From the NCBI GenBank assembly GCA_026391415.1, contig JAPLEL010000028.1, forward strand, positions 1-32,948: 32,948 nucleotides of DNA, written 5' to 3'. Within the stretch, counting starts at the first letter, position 1; each line of letters starts with the position of its first letter. Below are positions 18,810-26,987 of this stretch, in pieces. The translations under genes and the position numbers were made by a program. The notes beneath the pieces are model-generated. The model saw only the letters and a list, made by a program, of their open reading frames with translations, made no database searches and was not told where the DNA came from. Origin of the DNA: Bacteroidota bacterium. GTDB lineage: Bacteria; Bacteroidota; Bacteroidia; Chitinophagales; Chitinophagaceae.

Positions 18810-19589
18810 ATGATTGAAATACGTAATATATCTAAACAATTCGGCGCTCGCGTGATACTTGATGATATCAGCGCTGTAATGGAACCGGGCAAATGCAACC
18901 TCATTATAGGCACCAGTGGCAGCGGGAAAACCGTATTAACCAAATGTATGGTGGGATTATTTAAACCCGATATAGGTGGCATTTTATATAGCGGTGAAGA
19001 TATGTTTTCTATGGAAAACGATACCCGCAAACAACTCCGTCAACAAATTGGCATGCTATTTCAAGGAACAGCACTTTTTGATTCCATGACAGTTGAGCAA
19101 AATGTTTTATTTCCTTTAGATATGTTTACGCGATGGACCTTAGCAGAAAAAAAACGCAGAGTAGATGAAGTATTAGACCGCGTAAACTTAAACGATGCAA
19201 ACAATAGATACCCATCAGAAATTAGTGGTGGGATGAAAAAAAGAGTAGGCATTGCACGTGCTATTGTATTAAATCCAAAATACCTTTTTTGCGACGAACC
19301 TAATTCAGGGCTCGACCCTCAAACAGCTTTGGTTATTGATAAACTCATTAAGGAAATTACTGTTGAGTACAATATCACTACCATTGTTGTAACCCACGAT
19401 ATGAATAGTGTGATGGAAATTGGCGACCATATTTTATACTTATACAATGGTAAAAAACAATGGGAAGGAACCAATAAAGACATCATATTTAGTAAAGATG
19501 TTTTATTGAATAATTTTATTTTTGCTTCAGAATTTTTACAAGACGCAAAAGAAATGCGCATGATGCAAGCCAAACAAAATCAGTCTTAA
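18810..19589 (+). CDS. mlaF: MlaF-type ABC transporter ATP-binding protein (lipid transport)
   Basis: The 259-residue ATPase has Walker A GTSGSGKT (34-41), Q-loop at MLFQG (Q85), signature SGGMKKR (139-145), Walker B YLFCDEPNSGLDP (about 158-170) and the H-loop VVTHDMNSV (H196). GTSGSGKTVLTKCM with the SGGMKKRV signature and AIVLNPKYLFCDEPNSGLDP are typical of MlaF/Ttg2A, the ATPases of MCE/Mla lipid transporters. It most likely energises the MlaE-type permease at 6473-7210, although the two genes are about 11.6 kb apart on opposite strands. It starts 24 bases after lysA and is followed 24 bases later by a secreted thioredoxin-fold gene. Confidence 0.9.
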   Translation: MIEIRNISKQFGARVILDDISAVMEPGKCNLIIGTSGSGKTVLTKCMVGLFKPDIGGILYSGEDMFSMENDTRKQLRQQIGMLFQGTALFDSMTVEQNVLFPLDMFTRWTLAEKKRRVDEVLDRVNLNDANNRYPSEISGGMKKRVGIARAIVLNPKYLFCDEPNSGLDPQTALVIDKLIKEITVEYNITTIVVTHDMNSVMEIGDHILYLYNGKKQWEGTNKDIIFSKDVLLNNFIFASEFLQDAKEMRMMQAKQNQS

Positions 19590-19613
19590 CTATCGCCCGC
19601 AAAAACCTGTACT

Positions 19614-20111
19614 ATGAAAAAATTACTCTTTTTTTTTCTGCTTGTTTTATCAATCATTTCAGTAACCGCTCAAGATAGCATTGATACTATCCCACCCTAC
19701 AAAAAAGACCCAAAAATTCCAGCATTTAAAATTGCATTAACCGATGGTACTTGGTTTACAAACGAACAATTACCCAAAAACAAGTATACCCTTATTGTTT
19801 ATTTTAGCCCAGACTGCGAGCATTGCAAACACGAGATAAATGAGGTCATTAAAAACATAAACGAATTAAAAGACGTAAACATGGTTTGGGCAAGTTATAA
19901 GTCACTATCTGAAATAAAAGAGTTCTATACCAAGTTTGAATTAAGCAAGTATCCCAATATATTTATAGGCAGAGACCGCGAATACCAATTGCCTAGCTTT
20001 TATCGGGTAAAATTCACCCCTTTTGTAGCCTTGTACAATAAACAAGGGCTTTTTGTAGAAGCTTTTGAGCAAGGATCAGAGATGTCAATACTATTGCCTC
20101 AATTAAAATAG
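19614..20111 (+). CDS. TlpA-like secreted thioredoxin-fold protein
   Basis: The 165-residue protein has a signal peptide (residues 1 to about 20, ending VTAQ). The thioredoxin fold begins with PAFKIALTDGTWFTNEQLP, the AhpC/TlpA-type leading strands, followed by LIVYFSPDCEHCKHE with the redox pair C68-x-x-C71. The cis-Pro region is in FTPFVALYNKQG. It is expected to act in the periplasm as a thiol-disulfide reductase, for example in cytochrome c maturation or repair of oxidised proteins; the partner is unknown. It starts 24 bases after mlaF and ends 87 bases before mdh, which has its own -7 element. Confidence 0.86.
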   Translation: MKKLLFFFLLVLSIISVTAQDSIDTIPPYKKDPKIPAFKIALTDGTWFTNEQLPKNKYTLIVYFSPDCEHCKHEINEVIKNINELKDVNMVWASYKSLSEIKEFYTKFELSKYPNIFIGRDREYQLPSFYRVKFTPFVALYNKQGLFVEAFEQGSEMSILLPQLK

Positions 20112-20152
20112 AATTAATAGAATTTTATGAAAGCTCCAATTCCTTGAAGCCT

Positions 20153-20161
20153 TACCTTTGC
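20153..20161 (+). promoter_or_regulatory. Bacteroidota -7 promoter element for mdh
   Basis: TACCTTTGC matches the Bacteroidota -7 consensus TAnnTTTGc fully and ends 37 bases before the mdh ATG. A clear -33 TTG at usual spacing is not seen. It lies in the only sizeable gap of the run from mlaF to mdh, suggesting that mdh can be transcribed separately. Confidence 0.5.
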
Positions 20162-20198
20162 AGCGTAAAAAATTTTTCATTGTAAATAGCAATTGTTT

Positions 20199-21128
20199 AT
20201 GAAAGTAACTGTAGTAGGTGCTGGTGCCGTAGGAGCAACCTGTGCCGATAATATTGCCCGTGCTGCGCTAGCACAAGAACTTGTATTGTTGGATATTAAA
20301 GAAGGCCTTGCAGAAGGTAAAGCACAAGACATGATGCAAACTGCAGCATTGCTTGGCTTTGAAACACGCATTACTGGAAGCACCAACGATTATTCAAAAA
20401 CTGCTGGATCAAGTGTGGTAGTGATTACTTCAGGTATTCCTCGTAAACCAGGAATGACACGCGAAGACTTAATTGGTACCAATGCAGGTATTGTAAAAGG
20501 AGTTGCTGAAAACATTTTAAAATATTCACCAGACGCTATAATCATTGTTATTAGTAACCCAATGGATACCATGACCTATTTGGCTTTGCAGTCAACAGGT
20601 ATACCAAAACACCGTATTATAGGAATGGGCGGCACACTTGATAGTGCCCGTTTCAAATACCAATTAAGCCAACATTTAGGTTGCAGTCCTTCAGATTTAA
20701 ATGCGGTTGTAGTTGGTGGACATGGTGATACTACCATGATCCCATTAATTCGCCACGCCACTTGGAACAGTGGCCCTGTTACCAATTTCTTAACCGTTGA
20801 ACAACAAAATCAAATTGTTGCCGATACTATGGTTGGTGGAGCTACTTTAACCAAATTAATTGGCACTTCTGCTTGGTATGCACCAGGTGCAGCTGGAGCC
20901 GCTTTGGTAGCAAGTATTCTACGTGACGAGAAAAAATTATTTACTTGTTGCGTTAGTTTAGACGGCGAATATGGTCAAAGCGATATTTGCTTAGGCGTAC
21001 CTGTTGTTATAGGGAAAAATGGTTGGGAGAAAATATTAGACTTCCAATTAAATGCCGAAGAACAAGCAGCATTTAACAAAAGTGCCGATGCGGTTAGAAA
21101 TATGAATGAAGTTTTGAAAACTTTATAA
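20199..21128 (+). CDS. mdh: Malate dehydrogenase (NAD-dependent, LDH-like type)
   Basis: ATG at 20199 gives 309 residues, typical of the LDH-like MDH group; an in-frame TTG lies two codons upstream. The Rossmann loop is VVGAGAVGATCADNI, with D32 positioned to select NAD. The active-site loop GIPRKPGMTREDL has Arg at the position that marks malate rather than lactate specificity (R82), plus R88. Other catalytic residues are N120 in ISNPMDT, D148 and R151 in TLDSARF, and H175 in GGHGDTT. It interconverts malate and oxaloacetate in the TCA cycle. With maeB in the same window, two routes of malate use are present. A strong terminator follows. Confidence 0.96.
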   Translation: MKVTVVGAGAVGATCADNIARAALAQELVLLDIKEGLAEGKAQDMMQTAALLGFETRITGSTNDYSKTAGSSVVVITSGIPRKPGMTREDLIGTNAGIVKGVAENILKYSPDAIIIVISNPMDTMTYLALQSTGIPKHRIIGMGGTLDSARFKYQLSQHLGCSPSDLNAVVVGGHGDTTMIPLIRHATWNSGPVTNFLTVEQQNQIVADTMVGGATLTKLIGTSAWYAPGAAGAALVASILRDEKKLFTCCVSLDGEYGQSDICLGVPVVIGKNGWEKILDFQLNAEEQAAFNKSADAVRNMNEVLKTL

Positions 21129-21173
21129 TATTAAAACTATACGTTGTTTTGAATAGCAACTTATAATAAATTA

Positions 21174-21211
21174 AAAAGAGGCTATATCATTAATTTGATA
21201 TAGCCTCTTTT
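21174..21211. terminator. Strong bidirectional intrinsic terminator
   Basis: A perfect 16-bp stem (21174-21189 with 21196-21211) encloses a 6-base loop (TTAATT). The core is GGCTATATCA / TGATATAGCC, flanked by A-runs on the left and T-runs on the right, so it works on both strands. It lies between convergent mdh and the last PUL gene, and resembles the terminator at 1942-1983. Confidence 0.9.
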
Positions 21212-21231
21212 AACTAGCACTATTAACACTA

Positions 21232-23997
21232 CTAAAGAGTAACAGTAACTACTATTTTTTTATGAAAAACAAAATCACCTTTTTGAACCACTACTCTTAC
21301 AAAAGTTTCTCCCACAGACTTTGAAACAATTTCTCCATTTAAGGCAACTTCCATTATACCTGTATTTTCAGATTCAAAATTCAATTTAGCATCTTCAAGT
21401 AATATTTTTTTACCATAATTACTCAACCCATTAAAAAGTATTTTTTTCTTATCGCCAAGTTTTAGCTGAATGTTTTTTTCGGGAAAAACAATATCCGATA
21501 ATATCTCTTTATATGCATTGTTACTGTAGTTTTTTGCAGACGCTTCATCTTTATTAAATTGCAAAACATCTACTGTAAAATTTGATCCGCCAATTGGATT
21601 TTTTATTCTTATAAACTTTGCCTGAAATGGCTTTAGAGCATAGCTTTGCGGCATTGGCATTTTAATTCCAGGAATTATTTTACTAGCGCCATTGTAAGCC
21701 AATGACCAGTTAGATTTATCTGTTGAAATCCATATTTCAAATGGATATGATTTTAATTGTTGATTAGTAAACCCTATAGAAATATTACCAACTGTTGCAA
21801 CTTGATTTAATTCATATTCAATAAATTCTCCCGCCTTTATTTTTGGTGCAATAATTCTATGATTAGCAAAACTTTCATCCCAACTACTATATTCATGTAA
21901 TGAATTTCTTAGAATTTGAATTGGCTTTTCTCTGAAATAAATTAAATAGTTCGATGACGTATACCCAGGAACAGCTACTTTAATTGAAACGCTATTGTTA
22001 TTATTTTTTTCAATTAAAATATTGGCATTTTTTTCGTTGAATATTGCAGTGATTTGAGAGATACTAGGCTGAACCCCATCAATGGTATAAGTAAACTGTC
22101 GTTCATCAAAATTGGCAATTGGTTTTCCTTCAATTTTAATACCCGATACAGTTGCTTCTTTTTTTGAATTTATTTTCCAATCATCTAAGTTGGTATATGG
22201 TAATTTTTGCAATTGAATCGCATCTCCATCATGGAGTGGCACGAACACAATTGCTAGTTTGAGTTGCTTTTCTGTATTGGTATGAATAGATAATTTTTTT
22301 GCTCCAAAAGTCCAGTCTTGCTTGTATTTTACTGGTTTTGTATATACTAATGGCTCTGTACCCATCACCGTAAACCTTGCATCCTTAGGGGCTGTAGCCA
22401 TATATACCAATAGTTTTTCATTGGCCCTGTACAATATGGCTGAGCGTCCGTCTGGGGCAATTTCAATTCCTGCTTCAGTATGCATAAACCAATAAGAATC
22501 TAAGGGTTTACCATCTAAAGAATTGATTTCGTCTTGTAATAATATTTTTCTTCTATGATCAAAAAGCTTTAGCCCTCTTTTGGCAGATTTTGATAAATTA
22601 ATATAATCTGGTTGCATATCAACTACTGCATAAGATTCCTGATTAGAACTTCCTTGAGAAATAATGGGGCAATTTTCCCATCCCAATTGATCAATTCCAG
22701 AACCAGGATTGATGATATTACAATTGTGTCCTTCAGCTCTTAATTTATAATATCTTCTAGGCTGTTCATTGTAGTCTGGAATCGCATAATCTTCTAAGCC
22801 CAAATCAACCGCCCATTGTTGGCCCAATGCAGATAAAAAAAACGTACCTGTATTGGTATGTCGGTGATAGAAATTTGCTTGGTGATAATTATCAGTTCCT
22901 TTTAGTGCAGTAAAAATTGCATACTCATCATTCCAGGCACTTCTCATAACAGCTAGTTCAGCACTTTTAAATTGCTTCTCTAGCGGAATAAATGCGTAAC
23001 GATTTGCCTCAGTTTTAAATTTTTCTGGATTGTACCATAGTAATTGATGGATCTTCCCACTATAATCTGGATTTTCTCCACTAGCGATATAGGCATCATT
23101 CTCTAGTGCAAACTGGCTTATATCTGCTCGATTAAACTTGTTTGCTATCCAAAAGAACTGTCCTAAATTATAATAGGTTCCATTGGTATAGCAGTCACTA
23201 TATTTTACTGCAATTCCTTTTTTGGGAATGGTAATATGCATCATAAAATCTCCATAACCCACAATTCCAGGATCATTAGATAAACCAAATCCATCATTAA
23301 AAGCAATATCTAATGAAGACAAACCAGATATCATTATTAAACTACTCCAATTCATATAATGCGGCCCTTCTGGCGTTACGCCATCTGGCTGATACCAAGT
23401 AAGGTTGATGGTATTGATGGCCACTTCTAATACTTTTTTTGCTAATGCTGGCGCTTCATCTGCTATTGCTATGGCTCCAACAATAGCCCCAGCATTTAAG
23501 CAATGATTCATATTGTGAAAATTGGTTTTGTCTGGATCTTGCAAATATGCTTCTAACCCTTGTTGTAGCATTGCCAATAATTGATTGCGTTGCTGAACCG
23601 ATAAATAATCATGCAGCCAATCGTATGTGCAGCCTAAAAAACAAATGGATTTTCCATAATGGTGCGGCCCTTTTTTAATTTTTGCTGCTAAGTCTAATGA
23701 CAAAGCAGAATCTACAGCAGCTCGAATTAAATTAGTATCTCCAGTTAACTGAAAGCGTAATGCAATTGCATCCATTGTTGTTTCGGAAGATAATTGTTTC
23801 AACCAGTCTTGCATCTGAAGGTCTGATTTCAATCTTTTTCTGATAGGCTCAAAATCTTCCACCAAAACCCTTGGATGTGATTTTTTAAGCGCCAACATAT
23901 CCACTTTTCTATTGGGTGGAACAAATGCTTTCTGAGCAATTAGCAAAGCATTTGGCATTACTATTATAAATAAAATAAATATTATACTTTTTTTCAT
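21232..23997 (-). CDS. Heparinase II/III-family polysaccharide lyase with C-terminal accessory domains
   Basis: The 921-residue secreted protein has a signal peptide (about 1-21, ending LIAQ). The N-terminal alpha/alpha toroid (about 40-340) holds NFHNMNHCLNAG (N164, H165) and TPEGPHYMNWSS (Y214). The following beta-sandwich holds FYHRHTNTGTFFL (H378/H380), then WAVDLGLEDY. The Asn-His, Tyr and His set with these spacings fits the beta-elimination machinery of alginate lyase-like and heparinase-like families (PL15/17/21 type); my assignment of individual residues is inference. About residues 695-820 look like an F5/8 type C (discoidin) carbohydrate-binding fold and about 835-921 like a bacterial Ig-like (BIG) domain. 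It is the last gene of the PUL, 43 bases after the beta-helix gene. Substrate is probably a uronic-acid polymer. Confidence 0.82.
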   Translation of the reverse strand: MKKSIIFILFIIVMPNALLIAQKAFVPPNRKVDMLALKKSHPRVLVEDFEPIRKRLKSDLQMQDWLKQLSSETTMDAIALRFQLTGDTNLIRAAVDSALSLDLAAKIKKGPHHYGKSICFLGCTYDWLHDYLSVQQRNQLLAMLQQGLEAYLQDPDKTNFHNMNHCLNAGAIVGAIAIADEAPALAKKVLEVAINTINLTWYQPDGVTPEGPHYMNWSSLIMISGLSSLDIAFNDGFGLSNDPGIVGYGDFMMHITIPKKGIAVKYSDCYTNGTYYNLGQFFWIANKFNRADISQFALENDAYIASGENPDYSGKIHQLLWYNPEKFKTEANRYAFIPLEKQFKSAELAVMRSAWNDEYAIFTALKGTDNYHQANFYHRHTNTGTFFLSALGQQWAVDLGLEDYAIPDYNEQPRRYYKLRAEGHNCNIINPGSGIDQLGWENCPIISQGSSNQESYAVVDMQPDYINLSKSAKRGLKLFDHRRKILLQDEINSLDGKPLDSYWFMHTEAGIEIAPDGRSAILYRANEKLLVYMATAPKDARFTVMGTEPLVYTKPVKYKQDWTFGAKKLSIHTNTEKQLKLAIVFVPLHDGDAIQLQKLPYTNLDDWKINSKKEATVSGIKIEGKPIANFDERQFTYTIDGVQPSISQITAIFNEKNANILIEKNNNNSVSIKVAVPGYTSSNYLIYFREKPIQILRNSLHEYSSWDESFANHRIIAPKIKAGEFIEYELNQVATVGNISIGFTNQQLKSYPFEIWISTDKSNWSLAYNGASKIIPGIKMPMPQSYALKPFQAKFIRIKNPIGGSNFTVDVLQFNKDEASAKNYSNNAYKEILSDIVFPEKNIQLKLGDKKKILFNGLSNYGKKILLEDAKLNFESENTGIMEVALNGEIVSKSVGETFVRVVVQKGDFVFHKKIVVTVTL

Positions 23998-24040
23998 TTA
24001 CCTATTTTTTTACAGTATAAAAACTGTTTATATATATTTT

Positions 24041-26185
24041 TTAGTAATTTTTATTTGATTTCTGTTTAGTCTTATTTATAAAATAATTAAAGTTTTTTAA
24101 ATTTTCTGGAATTGGAATTACCGGTTTATTTGCTTGCTGTTTAACACTCAAAGTATTTAAAAAAACAGGGATGCTATTGTCTTTAATAAAACGATTATTA
24201 CTAGCATTTACTAAACTATCTGCATTCAATAAATCACTCTGAGTTTTAAAATAATTTGAATGATTTAATGGAATTGTAAAACTTCCTATTAAATTGCTTT
24301 TAAATGAATTAGTATTTACGTAAACCCTTTCTTCTAATAAGAAATTTTTCAATTCAGGATAATTCATTAAATGTATCTCTGAAAAAGGGTGTTTATTTTT
24401 ATCATTTTCTATCCATGATTTTAAAAAATAGTCTTGGTACCTTTTTTTGCCCCAAGTAGAGAAATGAAAACTCAATTCAAAAGTTTCAGAACAGTCAATG
24501 AAAATATTATTTACTATGTTAATATACGAACTTGTATTGCCTAATATGGCTGCATTTCGTGCACCTTTGTTTCCTATTTTATAAAAAATATTGTCAGTGA
24601 TTGTCCAACCACCAGTGGCTTCATCGGCATAGATTGCATAAACACCATCTCCAATTTGTCCTATATCATGAAAATAATTTTCTTTAATGATATGCCCCCT
24701 CATTTGTTGATTTTTTCCTAAGAATCCATATATCGCACCAAAATCTCTAAACTCTTCTAATACATCATGAATTTCATTCTTTTCAATAATATGGTTATTC
24801 CCAGATATGGTAATTGCGCCATGTGGTGCATCATAAATATGATTCTGACTTACTATATTCCCAACACCATATAAAGCAATTGCTGGTGCGTATACTCTAT
24901 TATAAAAAGCCCAATCAGATATAGAACAATTAACAACTCGATTGTTTGAAGGAATTAAGCTATCTGGGTTTCCACCATTTAACGTAATTGCTGCACCACC
25001 AATAGCATGTATGATACAGTTTTGTACGCTATTGTTTTTACCATTTATTGATATAGCACTCGAACCAAAATTTTTAAAACTACAATTCGAAAAAATAGTA
25101 TTACTTCCATTTGAAATACTAATAGCCTTCCCTCTGCCTAGTTCAAATTGTATATTTTTAAATTGAATATTATTTGTATTTGAAATTGCAATCAAATCAT
25201 TGGGGTTGTACGAAATTTGTATACAATCAGTTGAAGTATTAAAATTATCTGGTGGATATAAATATAATTTTTCTTGTTCTCGATCAATATAATACTCCCC
25301 AGGAATATCTATCTCTTCCAGCAAATTACAAGCAAAAAAGAACGTGTTTTTATTTGTCAAATCATACTTTTCATTATAGGCCAATGATATCGTATGATTT
25401 AAAGTGTCTAATTTTAAAAGTTTATTAAACGACCAAGCCCAGTCTCTAGAAAAAATACCATCTAACCAAATTTCTTTAGCACTACTCCATTTAAATGTAT
25501 GAGGATCTGTACATTCAAAAATTCCTTTTTGGCTACTGTCTGTTGCATTACCCGTTTTCTCTAATGGCAAATCAATGGCTAATCCAGGGTTGATAATTTT
25601 TTTTATTGGTATAACTGATTGTCTATTTTTCAATTCAGTTCTGTTAACCTGATTTGGGTAACGTGCAAGCGTCATTCGTTCTCCATTATAAAACAGTTGC
25701 GCTGGAGCAATTCCAGCAGTTCTACCAAAGCCAATGCAATTGAGTGTACCCAGATGGTTAATCCCTGCTGCTTTTAGGTCGTATTCTAGGATTTCCTTTT
25801 GTGCCTGCTTATCAATAATTCTTTCAATTATTGTTTGATTTGTTAATGGTTTAAAATGTAAGTTATTTAGTGTTATTCCTCCAGATATCACCACCTTCCC
25901 TTCTCCACGAATAAGATGTAGTTGTAAGGAGTTAGTTATTGGATAATCACCTTCTTTTAAAATAATAAAAAGCGTATCAAATAGATTAGTACTATTCAAA
26001 TGCTTATCAAATGCGTCCTGTACTTTTTTTACCCAATTAGCATCATTAGAAGAAATCAACAATTGATTCAATGAGTTCTGCATTTTTTCCGCTGATTGCT
26101 TTTGATGAACAACTACATTTTGTTGCGATTGCGCATTTGCAAAAATGCCAATAACAAATAAAAATAGACTTACAATATATTTCAT
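24041..26185 (-). CDS. Right-handed parallel beta-helix enzyme (GH141/PL6-like), secreted
   Basis: The 714-residue protein has a signal peptide (about 1-19, ending ANAQS). A leading part carries QLFYNGERMTLARYPN, the WLDGIF / DWAWSF segment and EEIDIPGEYYIDREQEKLYL with YPPDN, features I associate with the beta-helix family that includes GH141 and related glycan-active proteins. From about residue 335 to 540 repeated short strands with Asn/Gly turns (NIQFKNIQFE, NTIFSNCSFKNFG, NNSVQNCIIHAIGG, NHIIEKNEIHDV, GHIIKENYFHDIG) build the helix. The gene starts 8 bases after the DUF4397 gene and precedes the heparinase-type lyase. It is likely to cleave a glycosidic bond in the same polysaccharide; hydrolase versus lyase cannot be settled here. 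Confidence 0.75.
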   Translation of the reverse strand: MKYIVSLFLFVIGIFANAQSQQNVVVHQKQSAEKMQNSLNQLLISSNDANWVKKVQDAFDKHLNSTNLFDTLFIILKEGDYPITNSLQLHLIRGEGKVVISGGITLNNLHFKPLTNQTIIERIIDKQAQKEILEYDLKAAGINHLGTLNCIGFGRTAGIAPAQLFYNGERMTLARYPNQVNRTELKNRQSVIPIKKIINPGLAIDLPLEKTGNATDSSQKGIFECTDPHTFKWSSAKEIWLDGIFSRDWAWSFNKLLKLDTLNHTISLAYNEKYDLTNKNTFFFACNLLEEIDIPGEYYIDREQEKLYLYPPDNFNTSTDCIQISYNPNDLIAISNTNNIQFKNIQFELGRGKAISISNGSNTIFSNCSFKNFGSSAISINGKNNSVQNCIIHAIGGAAITLNGGNPDSLIPSNNRVVNCSISDWAFYNRVYAPAIALYGVGNIVSQNHIYDAPHGAITISGNNHIIEKNEIHDVLEEFRDFGAIYGFLGKNQQMRGHIIKENYFHDIGQIGDGVYAIYADEATGGWTITDNIFYKIGNKGARNAAILGNTSSYINIVNNIFIDCSETFELSFHFSTWGKKRYQDYFLKSWIENDKNKHPFSEIHLMNYPELKNFLLEERVYVNTNSFKSNLIGSFTIPLNHSNYFKTQSDLLNADSLVNASNNRFIKDNSIPVFLNTLSVKQQANKPVIPIPENLKNFNYFINKTKQKSNKNY

Positions 26186-26193
26186 TCATCTAA

Positions 26194-26913
26194 TTAAAAA
26201 ACCGTACTATTTATGGGTGCCTGAATAGCAATTGCAGGTGTTCCTCCTAAAATCCCTCTTACTAAAATGGTATAATTCAAGTTTGGCAAAATGGTTATTT
26301 TAGACGAAGACACTTTAACCGTTGATGTGCCAGTTGCAAAAACTTGAATGCCATAATTTGTACAGCTATCCACTACCACAAAAGACGAAGAAGATCCATA
26401 AGCGGCATTCGATACAACAACATTACTAGTTGGCGTAGTTTGATAATCATTTCTTATGGCAAAATCAACATTTGAACCTACTGATTGCGCTAAATTCACC
26501 AGTCTAATTCTTGACTTTCCTGGAGGTGGATCAGTTAAATCATCTTGCGTAAACAAGGTTAAAGGCGCTGCTGCAGTTCCATATAAAAACATAGAATACG
26601 AATTCTTAGCTGTAAGTTTTATAGGGCTAGTAATAAGTAAAGCGAGTGTTGATGAATTCTTAAATGCAGCGGCACTATAATTGGGAGATACCACCATATA
26701 GTTTGGCGTATTGGCATATGCCAAACCCGTCATTGTAATTCTTTGTGTATCTAAATAAAAATGAACTGGTGTAGAAGTTGCAGTTGCTAAAGCATTAACC
26801 ACCATTATATTTGAAGTGGGCAGTGCAATTGGCGTATCAGTTTTTTCACAACTAGAAAAACAAATAGCAATTATAGGAAGTATATATTTTTTAAATTTCG
26901 ATACAATTTTCAT
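26194..26913 (-). CDS. DUF4397 lipoprotein, candidate surface glycan-binding protein
   Basis: The 239-residue protein has a lipoprotein signal ending FSSC with the lipidated Cys at 22, so it is membrane-anchored. The body matches DUF4397: NIMVVNALATATSTPVHFYL at the start, SRIRLVNLAQSVGSNVDFAI in the middle and NYTILVRGILGG near the end. These are beta-sandwich repeats of a type found in Bacteroidota lipoproteins, function unknown. It directly follows susD (74-base gap) and precedes the beta-helix gene (8-base gap). That position in PULs is often taken by a SusE/SusF-type surface glycan-binding lipoprotein, so I infer that role; no binding residues can be named. Confidence 0.75.
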   Translation of the reverse strand: MKIVSKFKKYILPIIAICFSSCEKTDTPIALPTSNIMVVNALATATSTPVHFYLDTQRITMTGLAYANTPNYMVVSPNYSAAAFKNSSTLALLITSPIKLTAKNSYSMFLYGTAAAPLTLFTQDDLTDPPPGKSRIRLVNLAQSVGSNVDFAIRNDYQTTPTSNVVVSNAAYGSSSSFVVVDSCTNYGIQVFATGTSTVKVSSSKITILPNLNYTILVRGILGGTPAIAIQAPINSTVF

Positions 26914-26987
26914 CTGATTATTTTTTATTTATTTAAAACATCAACAGCAATTATTAATTAAAAACTATTATTGCAATTTTATAATGA

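Noticed and set aside
18722-19030. A 102-codon antisense frame across the lysA-mlaF junction
   Set aside because: It covers conserved motifs of both + strand genes, including Walker A of MlaF, and has no recognisable product.
24012-24027. ACAGT/ACTGT hairpin between the beta-helix and lyase genes
   Set aside because: It has only a 5-bp stem in very AT-rich sequence, and the following bases on the - strand are an A-run, not a U-run, so it is not a terminator of the PUL transcript.
26947-26974. GCAAT/ATTGC repeat between susD and the DUF4397 gene
   Set aside because: The stem is 5 bp with mismatches and a long loop; too weak to call an attenuator.
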